Notes under the pieces: generated by a model | Told to the model about the DNA's origin: nothing | The model's database searches: none | What the model saw: only the letters and a program-made list of their open reading frames with translations | Shown here: piece after piece, positions 27,220 to 36,238 of the stretch | Layout: every line of letters begins with the position of its first letter | Numbering within the stretch: the stretch's first letter is position 1 | Assembly: GCF_014297465.1 (NCBI RefSeq) | Contig: NZ_JACORT010000006.1 | Span: 62,001 to 126,000 of the forward strand | Origin: Ramlibacter cellulosilyticus | Lineage (GTDB): Bacteria > Pseudomonadota > Gammaproteobacteria > Burkholderiales > Burkholderiaceae_C | Direction: 5' to 3' | DNA: 64,000 nucleotides | Position numbers and translations under genes: made by a program

Positions 27220-28479
27220 ATGGACCCCTCCTCCGCGCTCACGCTGGCCTTCGCGGCGTTCCTCGTCGCCGGCCTCGCCGTGAAGTTCTGGTTGTCGACG
27301 CGCCAGGTGCGCCACGTCGCGCGCCACCGCGACGCCGTACCCGCGCCTTTCGCCGGCACGATCTCGCTTTCTGCGCACCAGCGCGCCGCCGACTACACCG
27401 TGGCGAAGTCCCGCGTCGGACTGCTCGAGACGGCCTTCGGCGCCGCGGTGCTGCTCGCGTGGACGCTGCTGGGCGGCCTGGACGCCCTGAACCGCGGCCT
27501 CATCGCGTGGCTCGGCACGGGCATGACCCAGCAGCTCGCGCTGCTCGCCTGCTTCGCGCTCATCTCCGGCCTGCTGGAGATGCCCTTCTCCCTGTACACG
27601 ACCTTCGTGATCGAGGAGCGCTTCGGCTTCAACAAGATCACCTGGAAGCTCTGGTTCACCGACCTCGTCAAATCCACCGCGCTCGGCGCGCTGATCGGCC
27701 TGCCCATCGCCGCCCTGATCCTGTGGCTCATGGGTGCGGCGGGCAGCTGGTGGTGGTTGTGGGCCTGGGGCGTGTGGATGGGGTTCAACCTGCTGCTGCT
27801 GGTGGTCTACCCCACGTTCATCGCACCCCTGTTCAACAAGTTCCAGCCGCTGGAAGACGAGACGCTGAAGGCGCGCGTCACCGCGCTGATGCAGCGCTGC
27901 GGCTTCGCCGCCAAGGGCCTGTTCGTCATGGACGGCAGCAAGCGCAGCGCCCACGCCAACGCCTACTTCACCGGCTTCGGCGCGGCCAAGCGCGTCGTCT
28001 TCTACGACACCCTGCTCGCGAAGCTCTCGCCCGGCGAAGTCGATGCCGTGCTGGCCCACGAGCTCGGCCACTTCAAGCACAAGCACATCGTCAAGCGCGT
28101 CGCGGCGATGTTCGCGCTGAGCCTGCTCGGCTTCGCGCTCCTCGGCTGGCTGGCCACCCGCGTCTGGTTCTACACGGGCCTCGGCGTGCGGCCAAACCTG
28201 GAAGGGCCGAACGATGCGATCGCGCTGCTGCTGTTCATGCTGGCGGTGCCGGTCTTCACGTACTTCATCTCGCCGCTGATGGCGCGGTTCTCGCGCAAGC
28301 ACGAGTTCGAAGCCGATGCCTTCGCAGCGAAGCAGACGAGCGGCCAGGAGCTGGGGACCGCACTGCTGAAGCTCTACGAGGACAACGCCTCGACGCTCAC
28401 GCCCGACCCGGTGTTCGTCAAGTTCTACTACTCGCACCCGCCTGCTTCCGAGCGGCTGGCGCGGCTGGGGGCGGCATGA
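27220..28479 (+). CDS. M48 family zinc metallopeptidase (Ste24/CAAX-protease-like)
   Basis: A 419-residue integral-membrane protease with an M48 N-terminal membrane domain (about residues 1-200) and the catalytic motif [10 protein letters not shown], with a downstream Glu ligand in the [10 protein letters not shown] segment. These enzymes cleave or quality-control membrane proteins. The stop overlaps phhB (ATGA), so it heads an M48-phhB-rsgA transcription unit that also leads to trxC. Confidence 0.93.
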   Translation: MDPSSALTLAFAAFLVAGLAVKFWLSTRQVRHVARHRDAVPAPFAGTISLSAHQRAADYTVAKSRVGLLETAFGAAVLLAWTLLGGLDALNRGLIAWLGTGMTQQLALLACFALISGLLEMPFSLYTTFVIEERFGFNKITWKLWFTDLVKSTALGALIGLPIAALILWLMGAAGSWWWLWAWGVWMGFNLLLLVVYPTFIAPLFNKFQPLEDETLKARVTALMQRCGFAAKGLFVMDGSKRSAHANAYFTGFGAAKRVVFYDTLLAKLSPGEVDAVLAHELGHFKHKHIVKRVAAMFALSLLGFALLGWLATRVWFYTGLGVRPNLEGPNDAIALLLFMLAVPVFTYFISPLMARFSRKHEFEADAFAAKQTSGQELGTALLKLYEDNASTLTPDPVFVKFYYSHPPASERLARLGAA

Positions 28480-28811
28480 CGTCGATGCTGCAGGCGCGCG
28501 ACTGGTCGCAGGTACCGCGGCGGGCACTCACGCCGACCGAGATCGTCAAGCGGCTCGCCGACCATCCGGGCTGGAAGCTCAGCGGCGACGGCGACGAGGT
28601 CGCGATCGAGAAGTCCTTCCGCTTCTCCGACTACTACGAGACGATCGCCTTCGTGAACGCGCTGGCGCTCGTCGCCCACCGGCTGGACCACCACCCCGAC
28701 CTGTCCGTGCACTACGACCGCTGCGTCGTGCGCTTGCGCACGCACGCCGTGCACGGCATCTCGGACACCGACTTCGAGTGCGCGGCCCGGGCCGACGCCT
28801 TGCTCGCGTGA
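28476..28811 (+). CDS. phhB: 4a-hydroxytetrahydrobiopterin (pterin-4a-carbinolamine) dehydratase
   Basis: Regenerates the pterin cofactor of aromatic amino-acid hydroxylases. A 111-residue protein with the family patch GWKLSGDGD and the active-site block AHRLDHHPDLSVHYDRCVVR (histidines at the substrate pocket). ATG 28476 overlaps the M48 stop; an internal ATG at 28485 is a possible alternative. No phenylalanine hydroxylase is adjacent. Confidence 0.93.
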   Translation: MTSMLQARDWSQVPRRALTPTEIVKRLADHPGWKLSGDGDEVAIEKSFRFSDYYETIAFVNALALVAHRLDHHPDLSVHYDRCVVRLRTHAVHGISDTDFECAARADALLA

Positions 28812-29728
28812 CGGACGGCGAACGACAGGGACTGGTGGTGGCGAGCCATGGCCGCCACTGCCTGGTGGAGTCCCCGGACGGCAGCCGGATCCTGTGCCAT
28901 GCCAAGGGCAAGAAGAACGAGGCGGTCGTCGGCGACCGCGTGCGCTGGCGTCCCACCGGCGACGAAGGCGTGGTCGCCGGCGTCCAGGAGCGGCGCAACC
29001 TGTTCTACCGGCAGGACGAGATCCGCACCAAGTCCTTCGCGGCCAACCTCGACCAGGTGCTGGTGCTGATCGCCGCCGAACCCGAGTTCTCGGAGATGCA
29101 GCTGGCCCGCGCGCTCATCGCCGCGGAAGCGCAGCACATCGCCCCGCTGGTGGCGCTGAACAAGAGCGACCTGGTCGAGCCCTTCGAGCGCGCATGGCGG
29201 CGCCTGCTGCCCTACCAGCACATGGGCTACGGCGTGCTGCCCCTGTCCCTGAGGATGTCGAAGGACACCGACCGCGAGCACCTGCTGCGCCACCTCCAGG
29301 GCAAGACGACGCTGGTGCTCGGCCCTTCGGGTGCCGGCAAGAGCACGCTGATCAACCTGCTGGTGCCGCAGGCGCAGGCGCTCACGGGCGAGATCTCGCA
29401 GGCGCTCAACTCGGGCAAGCACACGACGACGGCCACGACCTGGTACTGGGTGGACGCGGAACGCACGACGGCGCTGATCGACTCGCCCGGCTTCCAGGAA
29501 TTCGGGCTCAACCACATCGATGCGGCCCAGCTGCCGGCCCTGATGCCGGACCTCAAGCCGCATGTGGCGCAGTGCAGGTTCTACAACTGCACGCACCGGC
29601 ACGAGCCCGGCTGCGGCGTGATGGCGGCCGTGGCCGAGCAGCCGGGCGCCCCCGCCGGCCGCATCGAGCCCAGCCGTTACCGCATCTACAGCAGCCTCTA
29701 CGAGGAATTGACACAACCACGCTACTGA
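28808..29728 (+). CDS. rsgA: Small ribosomal subunit biogenesis GTPase RsgA
   Basis: A circularly permuted GTPase that matures the 30S subunit. An OB-fold N-terminus is followed by G4 NKSD, G1 GPSGAGKST, G3 DSPGFQEF, and a C-terminal zinc knuckle with the pattern CRFYNCTHRHEPGC. The start is GTG 28808 overlapping the phhB stop (GTGA), giving 306 residues, the normal length; the frame upstream of it is non-homologous. Confidence 0.96.
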   Translation: MTDGERQGLVVASHGRHCLVESPDGSRILCHAKGKKNEAVVGDRVRWRPTGDEGVVAGVQERRNLFYRQDEIRTKSFAANLDQVLVLIAAEPEFSEMQLARALIAAEAQHIAPLVALNKSDLVEPFERAWRRLLPYQHMGYGVLPLSLRMSKDTDREHLLRHLQGKTTLVLGPSGAGKSTLINLLVPQAQALTGEISQALNSGKHTTTATTWYWVDAERTTALIDSPGFQEFGLNHIDAAQLPALMPDLKPHVAQCRFYNCTHRHEPGCGVMAAVAEQPGAPAGRIEPSRYRIYSSLYEELTQPRY

Positions 29729-29786
29729 GCCCTTGCACCATTTCGCCGCGGCCGCATCTAAGAAGAATCAGGAGGCGCCCATCGAA

Positions 29787-30239
29787 ATGAGCCAGTTGCA
29801 CGTCGTCTGCCCGCACTGCCACACCACCAACCGCGTCCAGTCCGACGACCTGGCCAAGGGCCCGGATTGCGGGAGCTGCCACCAGGCGCTCTTCACCGGC
29901 CATCCCGCCAACCTCGACGCCACCGCCTTCGAGCGCCACATTGCGCGCAGCCAGCTGCCGGTGCTGGTGGACTTCTGGGCGCCGTGGTGCGGCCCCTGCC
30001 GCATGATGGCGCCGGCCTACGAACAGGCCGCGGCCCAGCTGGAGCCGCGGGTGCAGGTGGTGAAGGTGAATACCGACGAGGCGCAGGGCGTGGGCGCGCG
30101 GCTGAACATCCGCAGCATCCCGACGCTGGCGCTTTTCGTCAACGGCCGCGAAGTGGCGCGGCAGGCCGGCGCGATGGGCGCGGCGGACATCGTGCGGTGG
30201 ACGCAGGGGCAGCTGGCGCGGAGTGCGAGTACGGCTTGA
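29787..30239 (+). CDS. trxC: Thioredoxin 2 with N-terminal zinc finger
   Basis: A 150-residue disulfide reductase. The N-terminal zinc domain has two CxxC pairs (CPHCHT and CGSCHQ), followed by a thioredoxin fold with active site WAPWCGPC. AGGAGG lies upstream of ATG 29787. In E. coli, trxC belongs to the OxyR response; no OxyR site was identified here. It ends close to a paired inverted repeat. Confidence 0.95.
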   Translation: MSQLHVVCPHCHTTNRVQSDDLAKGPDCGSCHQALFTGHPANLDATAFERHIARSQLPVLVDFWAPWCGPCRMMAPAYEQAAAQLEPRVQVVKVNTDEAQGVGARLNIRSIPTLALFVNGREVARQAGAMGAADIVRWTQGQLARSASTA

Positions 30240-30253
30240 CGGCGTAGCGGAAT

Positions 30254-30342
30254 GCTGGGGTGCGCTTCGCGCAACCCAGCCTACGTGGGGGCGATGCCGG
30301 CGTTGTGGTTCGTAGGCTGGGTTGCGCGAAGCGCACCCCAGC
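30254..30342. repeat. Inverted-repeat element, family A (perfect paired arms)
   Basis: The left arm begins CTGGGGTGCGCTTCGCGCAA and ends CCCAGCCTACG (30255-30285). The right arm (30311-30341) is its exact reverse complement. The 25-base spacer is unique. It sits between convergent trxC and the CobD-like gene and can form one long stem or two separate hairpins. Confidence 0.9.
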
Positions 30343-30351
30343 AATGGACGC

Positions 30352-31350
30352 TCACCCCAGCAACCTCGCCAGCGTCAACAGCGCCAGCAACACCATCCAC
30401 AACACCACGGACCGCCACACCAGCCCCACCACCGTCCGAAGGTGCGCGACTTCCGCTTCGCGCCCCGGCGTGCTGTCGGTTCCGATCGGCGGCTCCATGC
30501 CCAGGCCGGAAGCCTGGAAAGTCCCCGACGCATTCGGCGCGAACACCGGCTGCAGCGCCTGCCCACCCAGGCGCACGTTGATCGCCCCCGACGTCGCGGC
30601 GAGGATCACGCCGTCGTTGTCGTTCGGGAAGCGCTGCGCATAGTTGCGCCAGCAATCGATCGCCTCCTCGAAGCTGCCGACCACCGCGAACGCGATGGCC
30701 GTCATGCGCGCAGGCAGCCAGTCGACGGCCGTCCAGGCACGCGCGGCCGCGGACTGCAGCGCCTCGCTCGCGGGTTGCGCGTGCGTGCGGTTGCGCCAGC
30801 GCCAGTAGCGGCCCACGAATTCGGCCATCCGGTACAGGACCGCTCCGGCCGGACCGAAGCCGAAGGCCGCCAGGATGGAGAACCACGCCAGCACGCCGAA
30901 CACGTGGCGGTGCGCGGCCAGCACCGAATATTCGATCACGTGCCGCACGATCTCGCTGCGGGGCAGCTCGCTCGCGTCCACGCGCTGCCACAACGCCAGC
31001 AGCTCGCGCGCCCTGCCCTCGTCGCCGGACTCCAGCGCGTCGCGGATCTCCGTGAAGTGGTGGCTGAACTGGCGGAAGCCGAGCGTCACGTACAGCACGA
31101 TCACGCTCCACACCATGCCCGCGGGCCAGCCGACGAACAGCGTCAGCGCCCAATGGATGCCCAGCGCGGCGAGTGCCGGCGCGACGACGGCGAGGGCCCA
31201 CGCCACCCACCCGTGCTGCGGCTTGCCCGCATCGAAGTTGCGGCTCACCCAGCGCGCCCAGACGCGCAGGCCGGTGTGGATGGGGTTGTGCGCTCCCAGC
31301 GGACGCACCTGCTCGATCAGCAGGGCGAACAGGATCGCGAAGAAGCTCAT
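30352..31350 (-). CDS. CobD/CbiB-like integral membrane protein
   Basis: A 332-residue multi-spanning protein of the CobD/CbiB family: N-terminal FFAILFALLIEQVRPLG, membrane helices at about 60-100 and 145-180, and a C-terminal helix LWMVLLALLTLARLLG. True CobD makes adenosylcobinamide phosphate; no other cobalamin gene is in the window. This branch, common beside rsgA/trxC in Burkholderiales, may have another role (compare AmpE). It faces trxC across a repeat. Confidence 0.75.
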   Translation of the reverse strand: MSFFAILFALLIEQVRPLGAHNPIHTGLRVWARWVSRNFDAGKPQHGWVAWALAVVAPALAALGIHWALTLFVGWPAGMVWSVIVLYVTLGFRQFSHHFTEIRDALESGDEGRARELLALWQRVDASELPRSEIVRHVIEYSVLAAHRHVFGVLAWFSILAAFGFGPAGAVLYRMAEFVGRYWRWRNRTHAQPASEALQSAAARAWTAVDWLPARMTAIAFAVVGSFEEAIDCWRNYAQRFPNDNDGVILAATSGAINVRLGGQALQPVFAPNASGTFQASGLGMEPPIGTDSTPGREAEVAHLRTVVGLVWRSVVLWMVLLALLTLARLLG

Positions 31351-31381
31351 GGGCCGATGATAGCCGCGCCCATGGCGGCGC

Positions 31382-32098
31382 CTACGCAGCGAGGAAGCGG
31401 TAGAAGTTGCGGATCATCGCCGCCGTCGCGCCCCAGATGAAGCGCTCCTTGCGTTCGTCCGTGTACGGCATCGAGAACCACTCGCGGCGCACGCCACCGA
31501 GCTCGATCGCGTGGCGGCGGTGGTGGTGCGGGTCCATCAGGAAGGAAAGCGGCACCTCGAAGGCGTCCGCCACCTCGTATTCGTTCAGCACCAGCCGGTA
31601 ATCGGGCTTCACCAGCGCCACGACGGGCGTGATGATGAACATGGTGCCGGTGGTGTAGGTCGGCATGGTGCCGATCACTTCCGCCAGGTCGCGGTGCAGG
31701 CCGATCTCTTCCTCCGCCTCGCGCAGCGCCGTGTCGGCCGCGTCGAGGTCGGTGTCGTCGCGCTTGCCGCCGGGAAAGGCGACCTGCCCCTTGTGCGTGG
31801 TCAGGTGCGCGGTGCGCTCCGTGAGCAGGACCATCGGCTCCTTGCGCATCACCACGGGCACCAGCACCGAGGCTTCCGCGGGCTGGCGGTCGGTGAAGCG
31901 CCGCTCCGACTGCAGCTCCGGCTGCCAGTGCGGCGGATGCCCGAATCGCCAGCGGAGGGCGTCGGGCGCCATGCGCGCCGTGCTCACGGGCGGCAGGTGC
32001 GTGTCGACGCCGACCACGGGCACCTCGCGCGGGTCGAAGTTCGGGATCTTCGACAGCGGGGTGTCCGGGGGGATGGTGGCGGAAGGATCGATCGGCAT
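31382..32098 (-). CDS. Nudix CoA pyrophosphatase (NudL-like)
   Basis: A 238-residue protein. The CoA-pyrophosphatase signature LLTERTAHLTTHKGQVAFPG precedes the Nudix box, GGKRDDTDLDAADTALREAE then EEIG. The first Nudix acidic position is Asp, as often in NudL. The expected activity is hydrolysis of CoA or its derivatives to 4'-phosphopantetheine and 3',5'-ADP. It starts just downstream of the rplS terminator on the same strand. Confidence 0.9.
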   Translation of the reverse strand: MPIDPSATIPPDTPLSKIPNFDPREVPVVGVDTHLPPVSTARMAPDALRWRFGHPPHWQPELQSERRFTDRQPAEASVLVPVVMRKEPMVLLTERTAHLTTHKGQVAFPGGKRDDTDLDAADTALREAEEEIGLHRDLAEVIGTMPTYTTGTMFIITPVVALVKPDYRLVLNEYEVADAFEVPLSFLMDPHHHRRHAIELGGVRREWFSMPYTDERKERFIWGATAAMIRNFYRFLAA

Positions 32099-32112
32099 AT
32101 GGGCGGAAAACG

Positions 32113-32147
32113 AAAAAACCGCCGCGAGCGCAGGGCCGGCGGCGGTT
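32113..32147 (-). terminator. Rho-independent terminator of the rpsP-rimM-trmD-rplS operon
   Basis: On the minus strand, AACCGCCGC and GCGGCGGTT form a 9-bp stem around a 13-base loop, followed by a T run. It lies 20 bases after the rplS stop and just before the Nudix start. Confidence 0.88.
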
Positions 32148-32167
32148 CTGGCGGGCTGCCCCGGGAT

Positions 32168-32551
32168 TTACTCGGCGGCGGCGGCGCTCTTCTGGCCGTG
32201 CGAGAGCTTTTCCTTGATGCGGGCGGACTTGCCGGAACGCTCGCGCAGGTAGTACAGCTTGGCGCGGCGGACGTCGCCGCGGCGCTTGACTTCGATGCCG
32301 GCGATCAGCGGGCTGTAGGTCTGGAAGGTACGCTCCACGCCTTCGCCGCTGGAGATCTTGCGCACGGTGAACGCGCTGTTCAGGCCGCGGTTGCGCTTGG
32401 CGATCACCACGCCTTCGTAGGCCTGCACGCGCTTGCGGGTGCCTTCGACGACGTTCACGGAAACGATCACGGTGTCGCCGGGGGCGAACGCGGGAACGTT
32501 CTTGCCCAGGCGGGCGATTTCCTCTTGCTCGAGGGTCTGGATCAGGTTCAT
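32168..32551 (-). CDS. rplS: 50S ribosomal protein L19
   Basis: 127 residues. It has the characteristic N-terminus [15 protein letters not shown] and the conserved blocks [35 protein letters not shown] and [15 protein letters not shown]. It lies at the 30S-50S interface. Last gene of the rpsP-rimM-trmD-rplS operon, separated from trmD by 108 bases that hold a possible extra promoter. Confidence 0.99.
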   Translation of the reverse strand: MNLIQTLEQEEIARLGKNVPAFAPGDTVIVSVNVVEGTRKRVQAYEGVVIAKRNRGLNSAFTVRKISSGEGVERTFQTYSPLIAGIEVKRRGDVRRAKLYYLRERSGKSARIKEKLSHGQKSAAAAE

Positions 32552-32658
32552 GTTTACCTCAGTGATCGTGTCCGCGCTGCACTAAAGGTCCTGGCTCACG
32601 GGTGTCGCAGGTGGCGACGGCGGCTGGACGGCCGGACAGAGGATCTGGGAAGCCGGCG

Positions 32659-32664
32659 ATTATA
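32659..32664 (-). promoter_or_regulatory. TATAAT -10-like box upstream of rplS
   Basis: A perfect TATAAT on the minus strand overlaps the trmD stop codon, 108 bases upstream of rplS. No convincing -35 box is seen. It could give rplS a transcription start independent of the upstream operon. Confidence 0.4.
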
Positions 32665-33403
32665 GCGTGGCGAGGAAAGCCTCGTCCGCCCGGGTCAGGC
32701 GGCCGGCTTTCCGGGCGGCTTCCAGCAGGTCGGGCCGGTGCTTCGCGGTCAGTGCCAGCCGCTGGTGCCGGCGCCAGGCGTCGATGCGCGCATGGTGGCC
32801 GGAGAGCAGTTCCTCGGGCACCTTGCGCCCGTCCCATTCCTCGGGGCGGGTGTAGTGGGGGCAATCCAGCAGGCCGTCCAGGGCGGGGTTGAAGCTGTCT
32901 TCCTGGTGGCTGCCGGCGTCGTTCAGCACCCCGGGCTGCAGGCGCGCCACCGCGTCCAGCAAGGCCATGGCAGGAATTTCCCCGCCGGAAAGCACGAAGT
33001 CGCCCAGGCTCAGCTGCACGTCCACGTGGGCGTCGATGAAGCGCTGGTCGATGCCTTCGTAGCGGCCGCACAGGAGGATGGCGCCCTCGCTCGCCGACCA
33101 GGATTCCACGCCGGCGTGGTCCAGCTTCCGGCCGATCGGGGAAAAGAGCACGACCGGCGCGGCATCGCCCCGGTCCGTCTTCAGGGCGGCGAGGCAGCGC
33201 GCCAGCGGCTCCGCCAGCATCACCATGCCGGGGCCGCCGCCGAAGGGCCGGTCGTCCACGCGCCGGTAGTTGCCTTCGGCGAAATCGCGCAGGTTCCACA
33301 GGCGCACGTCGACCTGCTTCGTCTCGTAGGCGCGGCGGGTGACGCCGGCGGCGAGGAACGGCGCGAAGAGCTCGGGGAAGAGCGTGACGACGTCGAAGCG
33401 CAT
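32660..33403 (-). CDS. trmD: tRNA (guanine-N1-)-methyltransferase
   Basis: Methylates G37 of tRNAs read with G36, preventing +1 frameshifting. 247 residues, N-terminus [13 protein letters not shown], the trefoil-knot SAM site [10 protein letters not shown], and [11 protein letters not shown]. It starts 4 bases after rimM. Normal length. Confidence 0.98.
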   Translation of the reverse strand: MRFDVVTLFPELFAPFLAAGVTRRAYETKQVDVRLWNLRDFAEGNYRRVDDRPFGGGPGMVMLAEPLARCLAALKTDRGDAAPVVLFSPIGRKLDHAGVESWSASEGAILLCGRYEGIDQRFIDAHVDVQLSLGDFVLSGGEIPAMALLDAVARLQPGVLNDAGSHQEDSFNPALDGLLDCPHYTRPEEWDGRKVPEELLSGHHARIDAWRRHQRLALTAKHRPDLLEAARKAGRLTRADEAFLATL

Positions 33404-33407
33404 GGCT

Positions 33408-34001
33408 TCAGTAGTCGGGTTGCCAGTCGACGGTGATGCGCTTCGCGGCCTGGTCCACGCCGTCCACGTATTGCGAGACGAAGGGGATCATGCGCTCTTG
33501 CGCCTTGCCCTCTTCCTCGTAGCCGACGACCAGCACGGTCTGCGGGCCCGTGGCCATGAGGTCCGTCACCTTGCCGAGGTGCACGCCTTCGCGGTTCACC
33601 ACGTCGAGGCCCATCAGGTCGACCCAGTAGAACTCGTCGGCGTCCGCCGTCGGGAAGGAGGAGCGGGGAATGAAGATGCGGGCGCCCTTGAGCGCCTCGG
33701 CCCCGTTGCGATCTTCCACGCCATCGGCGCGCGCGACGATCGAATCGGAATGATCCTTCGTCTCGCGCACGCGCAGCAGCACCGTCCCGGAGAAGGTCTT
33801 GGCGCCTCTCTCGGACGGCTGCAGGTACCAGCGGGTGGAAGAAAGAAGCGCCTGGGGCTCGGCGCTGTGGGGGAGGACCTTGAACCAGCCCTTGACCCCC
33901 CATGCATCGGCGATGCGCCCGACTTCGATGGCGTCCGCGGGCAGGTCCGCGGGCTCGATCGCTGCCGGCAGCGTGGCTGCCGGCCGGCCGGGTGCGGCCA
34001 T
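33408..34001 (-). CDS. rimM: Ribosome maturation factor RimM
   Basis: Binds S19 and helps mature the 16S 3' domain. 197 residues, with an N-terminal RimM domain ([16 protein letters not shown]) and a PRC-barrel C-terminus ([23 protein letters not shown]). Slightly longer than E. coli RimM at the N-terminus. It lies 6 bases downstream of rpsP. Confidence 0.96.
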   Translation of the reverse strand: MAAPGRPAATLPAAIEPADLPADAIEVGRIADAWGVKGWFKVLPHSAEPQALLSSTRWYLQPSERGAKTFSGTVLLRVRETKDHSDSIVARADGVEDRNGAEALKGARIFIPRSSFPTADADEFYWVDLMGLDVVNREGVHLGKVTDLMATGPQTVLVVGYEEEGKAQERMIPFVSQYVDGVDQAAKRITVDWQPDY

Positions 34002-34007
34002 GCTGGC

Positions 34008-34280
34008 TTAGGCCTGGGCGGGAGCCGCGGCTTCGCCGGCGGCCGGGGCTTGCTTCAGCAGGCGCTCGACGGTCGGGGACGCCTGGGCGCCGACGCCGCG
34101 CCAGTAGGTCAGGCGGTCCTGCGCGACGCGCAGCTTTTCCTCGCCGTCCTTGGCGACCGGGTTGTAGAAGCCCAGGCGCTCGATGAAGCGGCCGTCGCGC
34201 CGCACGCGCTTGTCGGCGACGACGATGTTGTAGAACGGACGGTGCTTCGCACCGCCGCGGGAGAGTCGAATGACGACCAT
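34008..34280 (-). CDS. rpsP: 30S ribosomal protein S16
   Basis: 90 residues, beginning [20 protein letters not shown], with the [10 protein letters not shown] block and an Ala/Pro-rich tail. First gene of the rpsP-rimM-trmD-rplS operon, divergent from a GNAT gene, with a TATAAT box about 113 bases upstream. Confidence 0.98.
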   Translation of the reverse strand: MVVIRLSRGGAKHRPFYNIVVADKRVRRDGRFIERLGFYNPVAKDGEEKLRVAQDRLTYWRGVGAQASPTVERLLKQAPAAGEAAAPAQA

Positions 34281-34392
34281 GATTTATCCTTCGGGTGGAT
34301 GAGGCAGGTTCCTTCCGGGAACATGCCGATGATTTTCCGGCGTTGAGACACGCGACTGGCCACCCGGCCAGCGACACGCCGAAAAGCCCGCG

Positions 34393-34398
34393 ATTATA
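34393..34398 (-). promoter_or_regulatory. TATAAT -10 box of the rpsP operon
   Basis: A perfect TATAAT on the minus strand (AGCTATAATCGC) lies about 113 bases before the rpsP start. The -35 is weak. It sits 12 bases from the ATG of the divergent GNAT gene, so the two promoters would be close or overlapping. Confidence 0.5.
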
Positions 34399-34409
34399 GC
34401 TTTTCCGCC

Positions 34410-34946
34410 ATGCCCCTGATTCTTCGCCCCAGTACCGACGCCGACGTGCCCGCCATCACGGCCATCTACTCCCACCACGTCACCCATGGCACGGGCACGT
34501 TCGAGACCACGCCACCCACCGAGGCGGACATGGCCACGCGCCGCGCCGACGTGCTCGCCAAGGGCCTGCCCTACCTCGTCGCGGACCTCGACGGTCGCGT
34601 CGTGGGCTTCGCCTACTGCCAGTGGTTCAAGCCCCGCCCCGCCTACCGCTTCTCCGCGGAAGACTCCATCTACCTCGACCCCGACGCGGCCGGCCAGCGC
34701 CTGGGCAACAAGCTGCTGACCGAACTGGCGAAGCAGGCGGAAGCGGCGGGCGTGCGCAAGCTGATCGCCGTGATCGGCGACTCGGGCAACGTGCGCTCCA
34801 TCGGCGTGCACCGCGCCGTGGGCTTCCGCCACGTGGGCACCATCGAGTCCTGCGGCTGGAAGTTCGACCGCTGGCTCGACATCGTGCTGATGGAGAAATC
34901 GCTCGGCGAAGGCAACCGCACGGCGCCCGAGGCGGCGCCGAAATGA
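34410..34946 (+). CDS. GNAT N-acetyltransferase, phosphinothricin-acetyltransferase-like
   Basis: A 178-residue GNAT fold with an N-terminal LILRPSTDADVPAITAIYSH, the FETTPPTEADM loop typical of the Pat/MnaT subgroup, an acetyl-CoA loop region (DAAGQRLGNKLL) and C-terminal GVHRAVGFRHVGTIESCGWK. Members acetylate phosphinothricin, methionine derivatives or related amines; the substrate is unknown. Its stop overlaps the next start (ATGA). Confidence 0.88.
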   Translation: MPLILRPSTDADVPAITAIYSHHVTHGTGTFETTPPTEADMATRRADVLAKGLPYLVADLDGRVVGFAYCQWFKPRPAYRFSAEDSIYLDPDAAGQRLGNKLLTELAKQAEAAGVRKLIAVIGDSGNVRSIGVHRAVGFRHVGTIESCGWKFDRWLDIVLMEKSLGEGNRTAPEAAPK

Positions 34947-35389
34947 AAAGCAAGACCCTCGCGGCCTGGCTGGCGTTCCTCGGCGGCCCCTTCGGGCTGC
35001 ACCGTTTCTATCTCCACGGCTTCGGCGACTGGCTCGGCTGGCTGATGCCCGTGCCCACGCTCCTGGGCGCCTACGGCGTGCTGCGCATGTGGAACCTGGG
35101 GCAGGACGACGTGGCGAGCTGGCTGCTCGTGCCCGTGCTCGGGTTCACCTTCGCCGGCTGCTGCCTCACGGCCATCGTGTACGGCTTGCGCAAGCCGGAG
35201 GAGTGGAACGCGCGCTTCAATCCGGGCGCGGATCCGGAAGCTCCCGCGGGTGCCACCCGCTGGGCGACGATCTGGGCGATCGTGCTGTCGCTGATGATCG
35301 GCGCCGCGGTGCTCATGACCAGCATCGCCATGAGCTTCCAGGCCTACTTCCAGGACCAGGTGGAAGCGGGGCGGGAGATCTCGCGGTAA
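34943..35389 (+). CDS. TM2-domain membrane protein
   Basis: 148 residues. The N-terminal TM2-type pattern KTLAAWLAFLGGPFGLHRFY carries the Gly-Xaa-His-Arg-Phe-Tyr signature. Further hydrophobic stretches lie at about residues 25-40, 57-75 and 105-130. TM2 proteins have no settled function in bacteria. Translationally coupled to the GNAT gene. Confidence 0.75.
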   Translation: MKSKTLAAWLAFLGGPFGLHRFYLHGFGDWLGWLMPVPTLLGAYGVLRMWNLGQDDVASWLLVPVLGFTFAGCCLTAIVYGLRKPEEWNARFNPGADPEAPAGATRWATIWAIVLSLMIGAAVLMTSIAMSFQAYFQDQVEAGREISR

Positions 35390-35445
35390 CTCGTGGCGGC
35401 CGGCGCACGCCGGGACGTTCTCGCCCGCGCACGCCGGGACCTCCT

Positions 35446-35494
35446 GTAGGGTGGCGCGGCGAAGCCGCGGAAGGTGAGCGAAGCGAACCCCACC
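35446..35494. repeat. Single arm of inverted-repeat family B
   Basis: GTAGGGTGGCGCGGCGAAGC, then CGCGGAAGGTGAGCGAAGCG and AACCCCACC. This is nearly the right arm of the element at 22477-22534. It lies between the convergent TM2 and racemase-family genes. Just upstream a short direct repeat, GCGCACGCCGGGAC, occurs twice (about 35403 and 35428). Confidence 0.8.
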
Positions 35495-35518
35495 GGAGGG
35501 CGCTCCGCAGTTGCGCGT

Positions 35519-36238
35519 TCAGGCGAACAACTTGCCGAAGCCCGCGCTGCTGGCGTCCCCGCCCGCCAGCCGCACGACGTCCCAGAACCCTGCCGGCGAA
35601 CTGGCCGTCGCCGGCACGCCGACTTCGTCTTCCAGCCGGCGGATCGCGTCCAGCGTCAGCAGCCCGCCGCACGAGATGAAGATCCCTTCCGCGGAAGGAT
35701 CCTGCGCATACACCTTCTTGGCCAGCGCGACGAGCTGCTCGGTGCTGACCTCGCCGACCTCCTTCACGCCGGTGATGGACATGCCTTCGATCGCCGTCAC
35801 GGTGAAGCCCGCGTGCGTCAGGTAGGCCTGCAGCTTGTCGTTCAGTTCGTCGATGTACGACGTCGCCACCGCCACGCGCTTCACGCCCAGCTGCTGCAAG
35901 GCGCGCACGATCGCATGGCTCATGGTGGTGCAGGGCACGCCCGTGGCCTCCTCCATCGCGCGGCGCAGCGACTCGGTGAATTCCGGGCCGCGGTAGAAGC
36001 TGATGGAGGTCCCCATCATCGACACCACCTCGGCGCCGGCCTTGCGCAGTTCGACGGCGCGTTCGACGATGCCGTCCACGACGGGCGCGAAGCCTTCCGG
36101 CGACACGCCGCCGATGCCGAGCCCGCGCGCGATGAAGCGGTAGCGGTCGCCATAGAGCATGGGCCCGTCCTGCGGCACCTGCCCGTGCGCGGGCGGGACC
36201 ACCAGGCCGATGCAGGGTGTGCGCGTGGCCATGCTCAT
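35519..36238 (-). CDS. Asp/Glu racemase superfamily protein (maleate isomerase/AMDase-like)
   Basis: 239 residues starting at ATG 36238 (MSMATRTPCIGLVVPP), overlapping the upstream stop by 4 bases. The fold is seen from GAEVVSMMGTSISFYRG, GVPCTTMSHAI, RVAVATSYIDELN and GIFISCGGLLTLDAI. The classical first catalytic Cys seems replaced by Met/Gly-Thr; the second region retains Cys (SCGG). Related arylmalonate decarboxylases and maleate isomerases use one or two cysteines. Last gene of the enolase/Bug operon, so it probably acts on the same organic acid. Confidence 0.8.
   Translation of the reverse strand: MSMATRTPCIGLVVPPAHGQVPQDGPMLYGDRYRFIARGLGIGGVSPEGFAPVVDGIVERAVELRKAGAEVVSMMGTSISFYRGPEFTESLRRAMEEATGVPCTTMSHAIVRALQQLGVKRVAVATSYIDELNDKLQAYLTHAGFTVTAIEGMSITGVKEVGEVSTEQLVALAKKVYAQDPSAEGIFISCGGLLTLDAIRRLEDEVGVPATASSPAGFWDVVRLAGGDASSAGFGKLFA

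Noticed and set aside
30352..31350. A cobalamin-biosynthesis locus
   Set aside because: The CobD/CbiB-like gene has no other cobalamin genes around it, so the pathway cannot be claimed.
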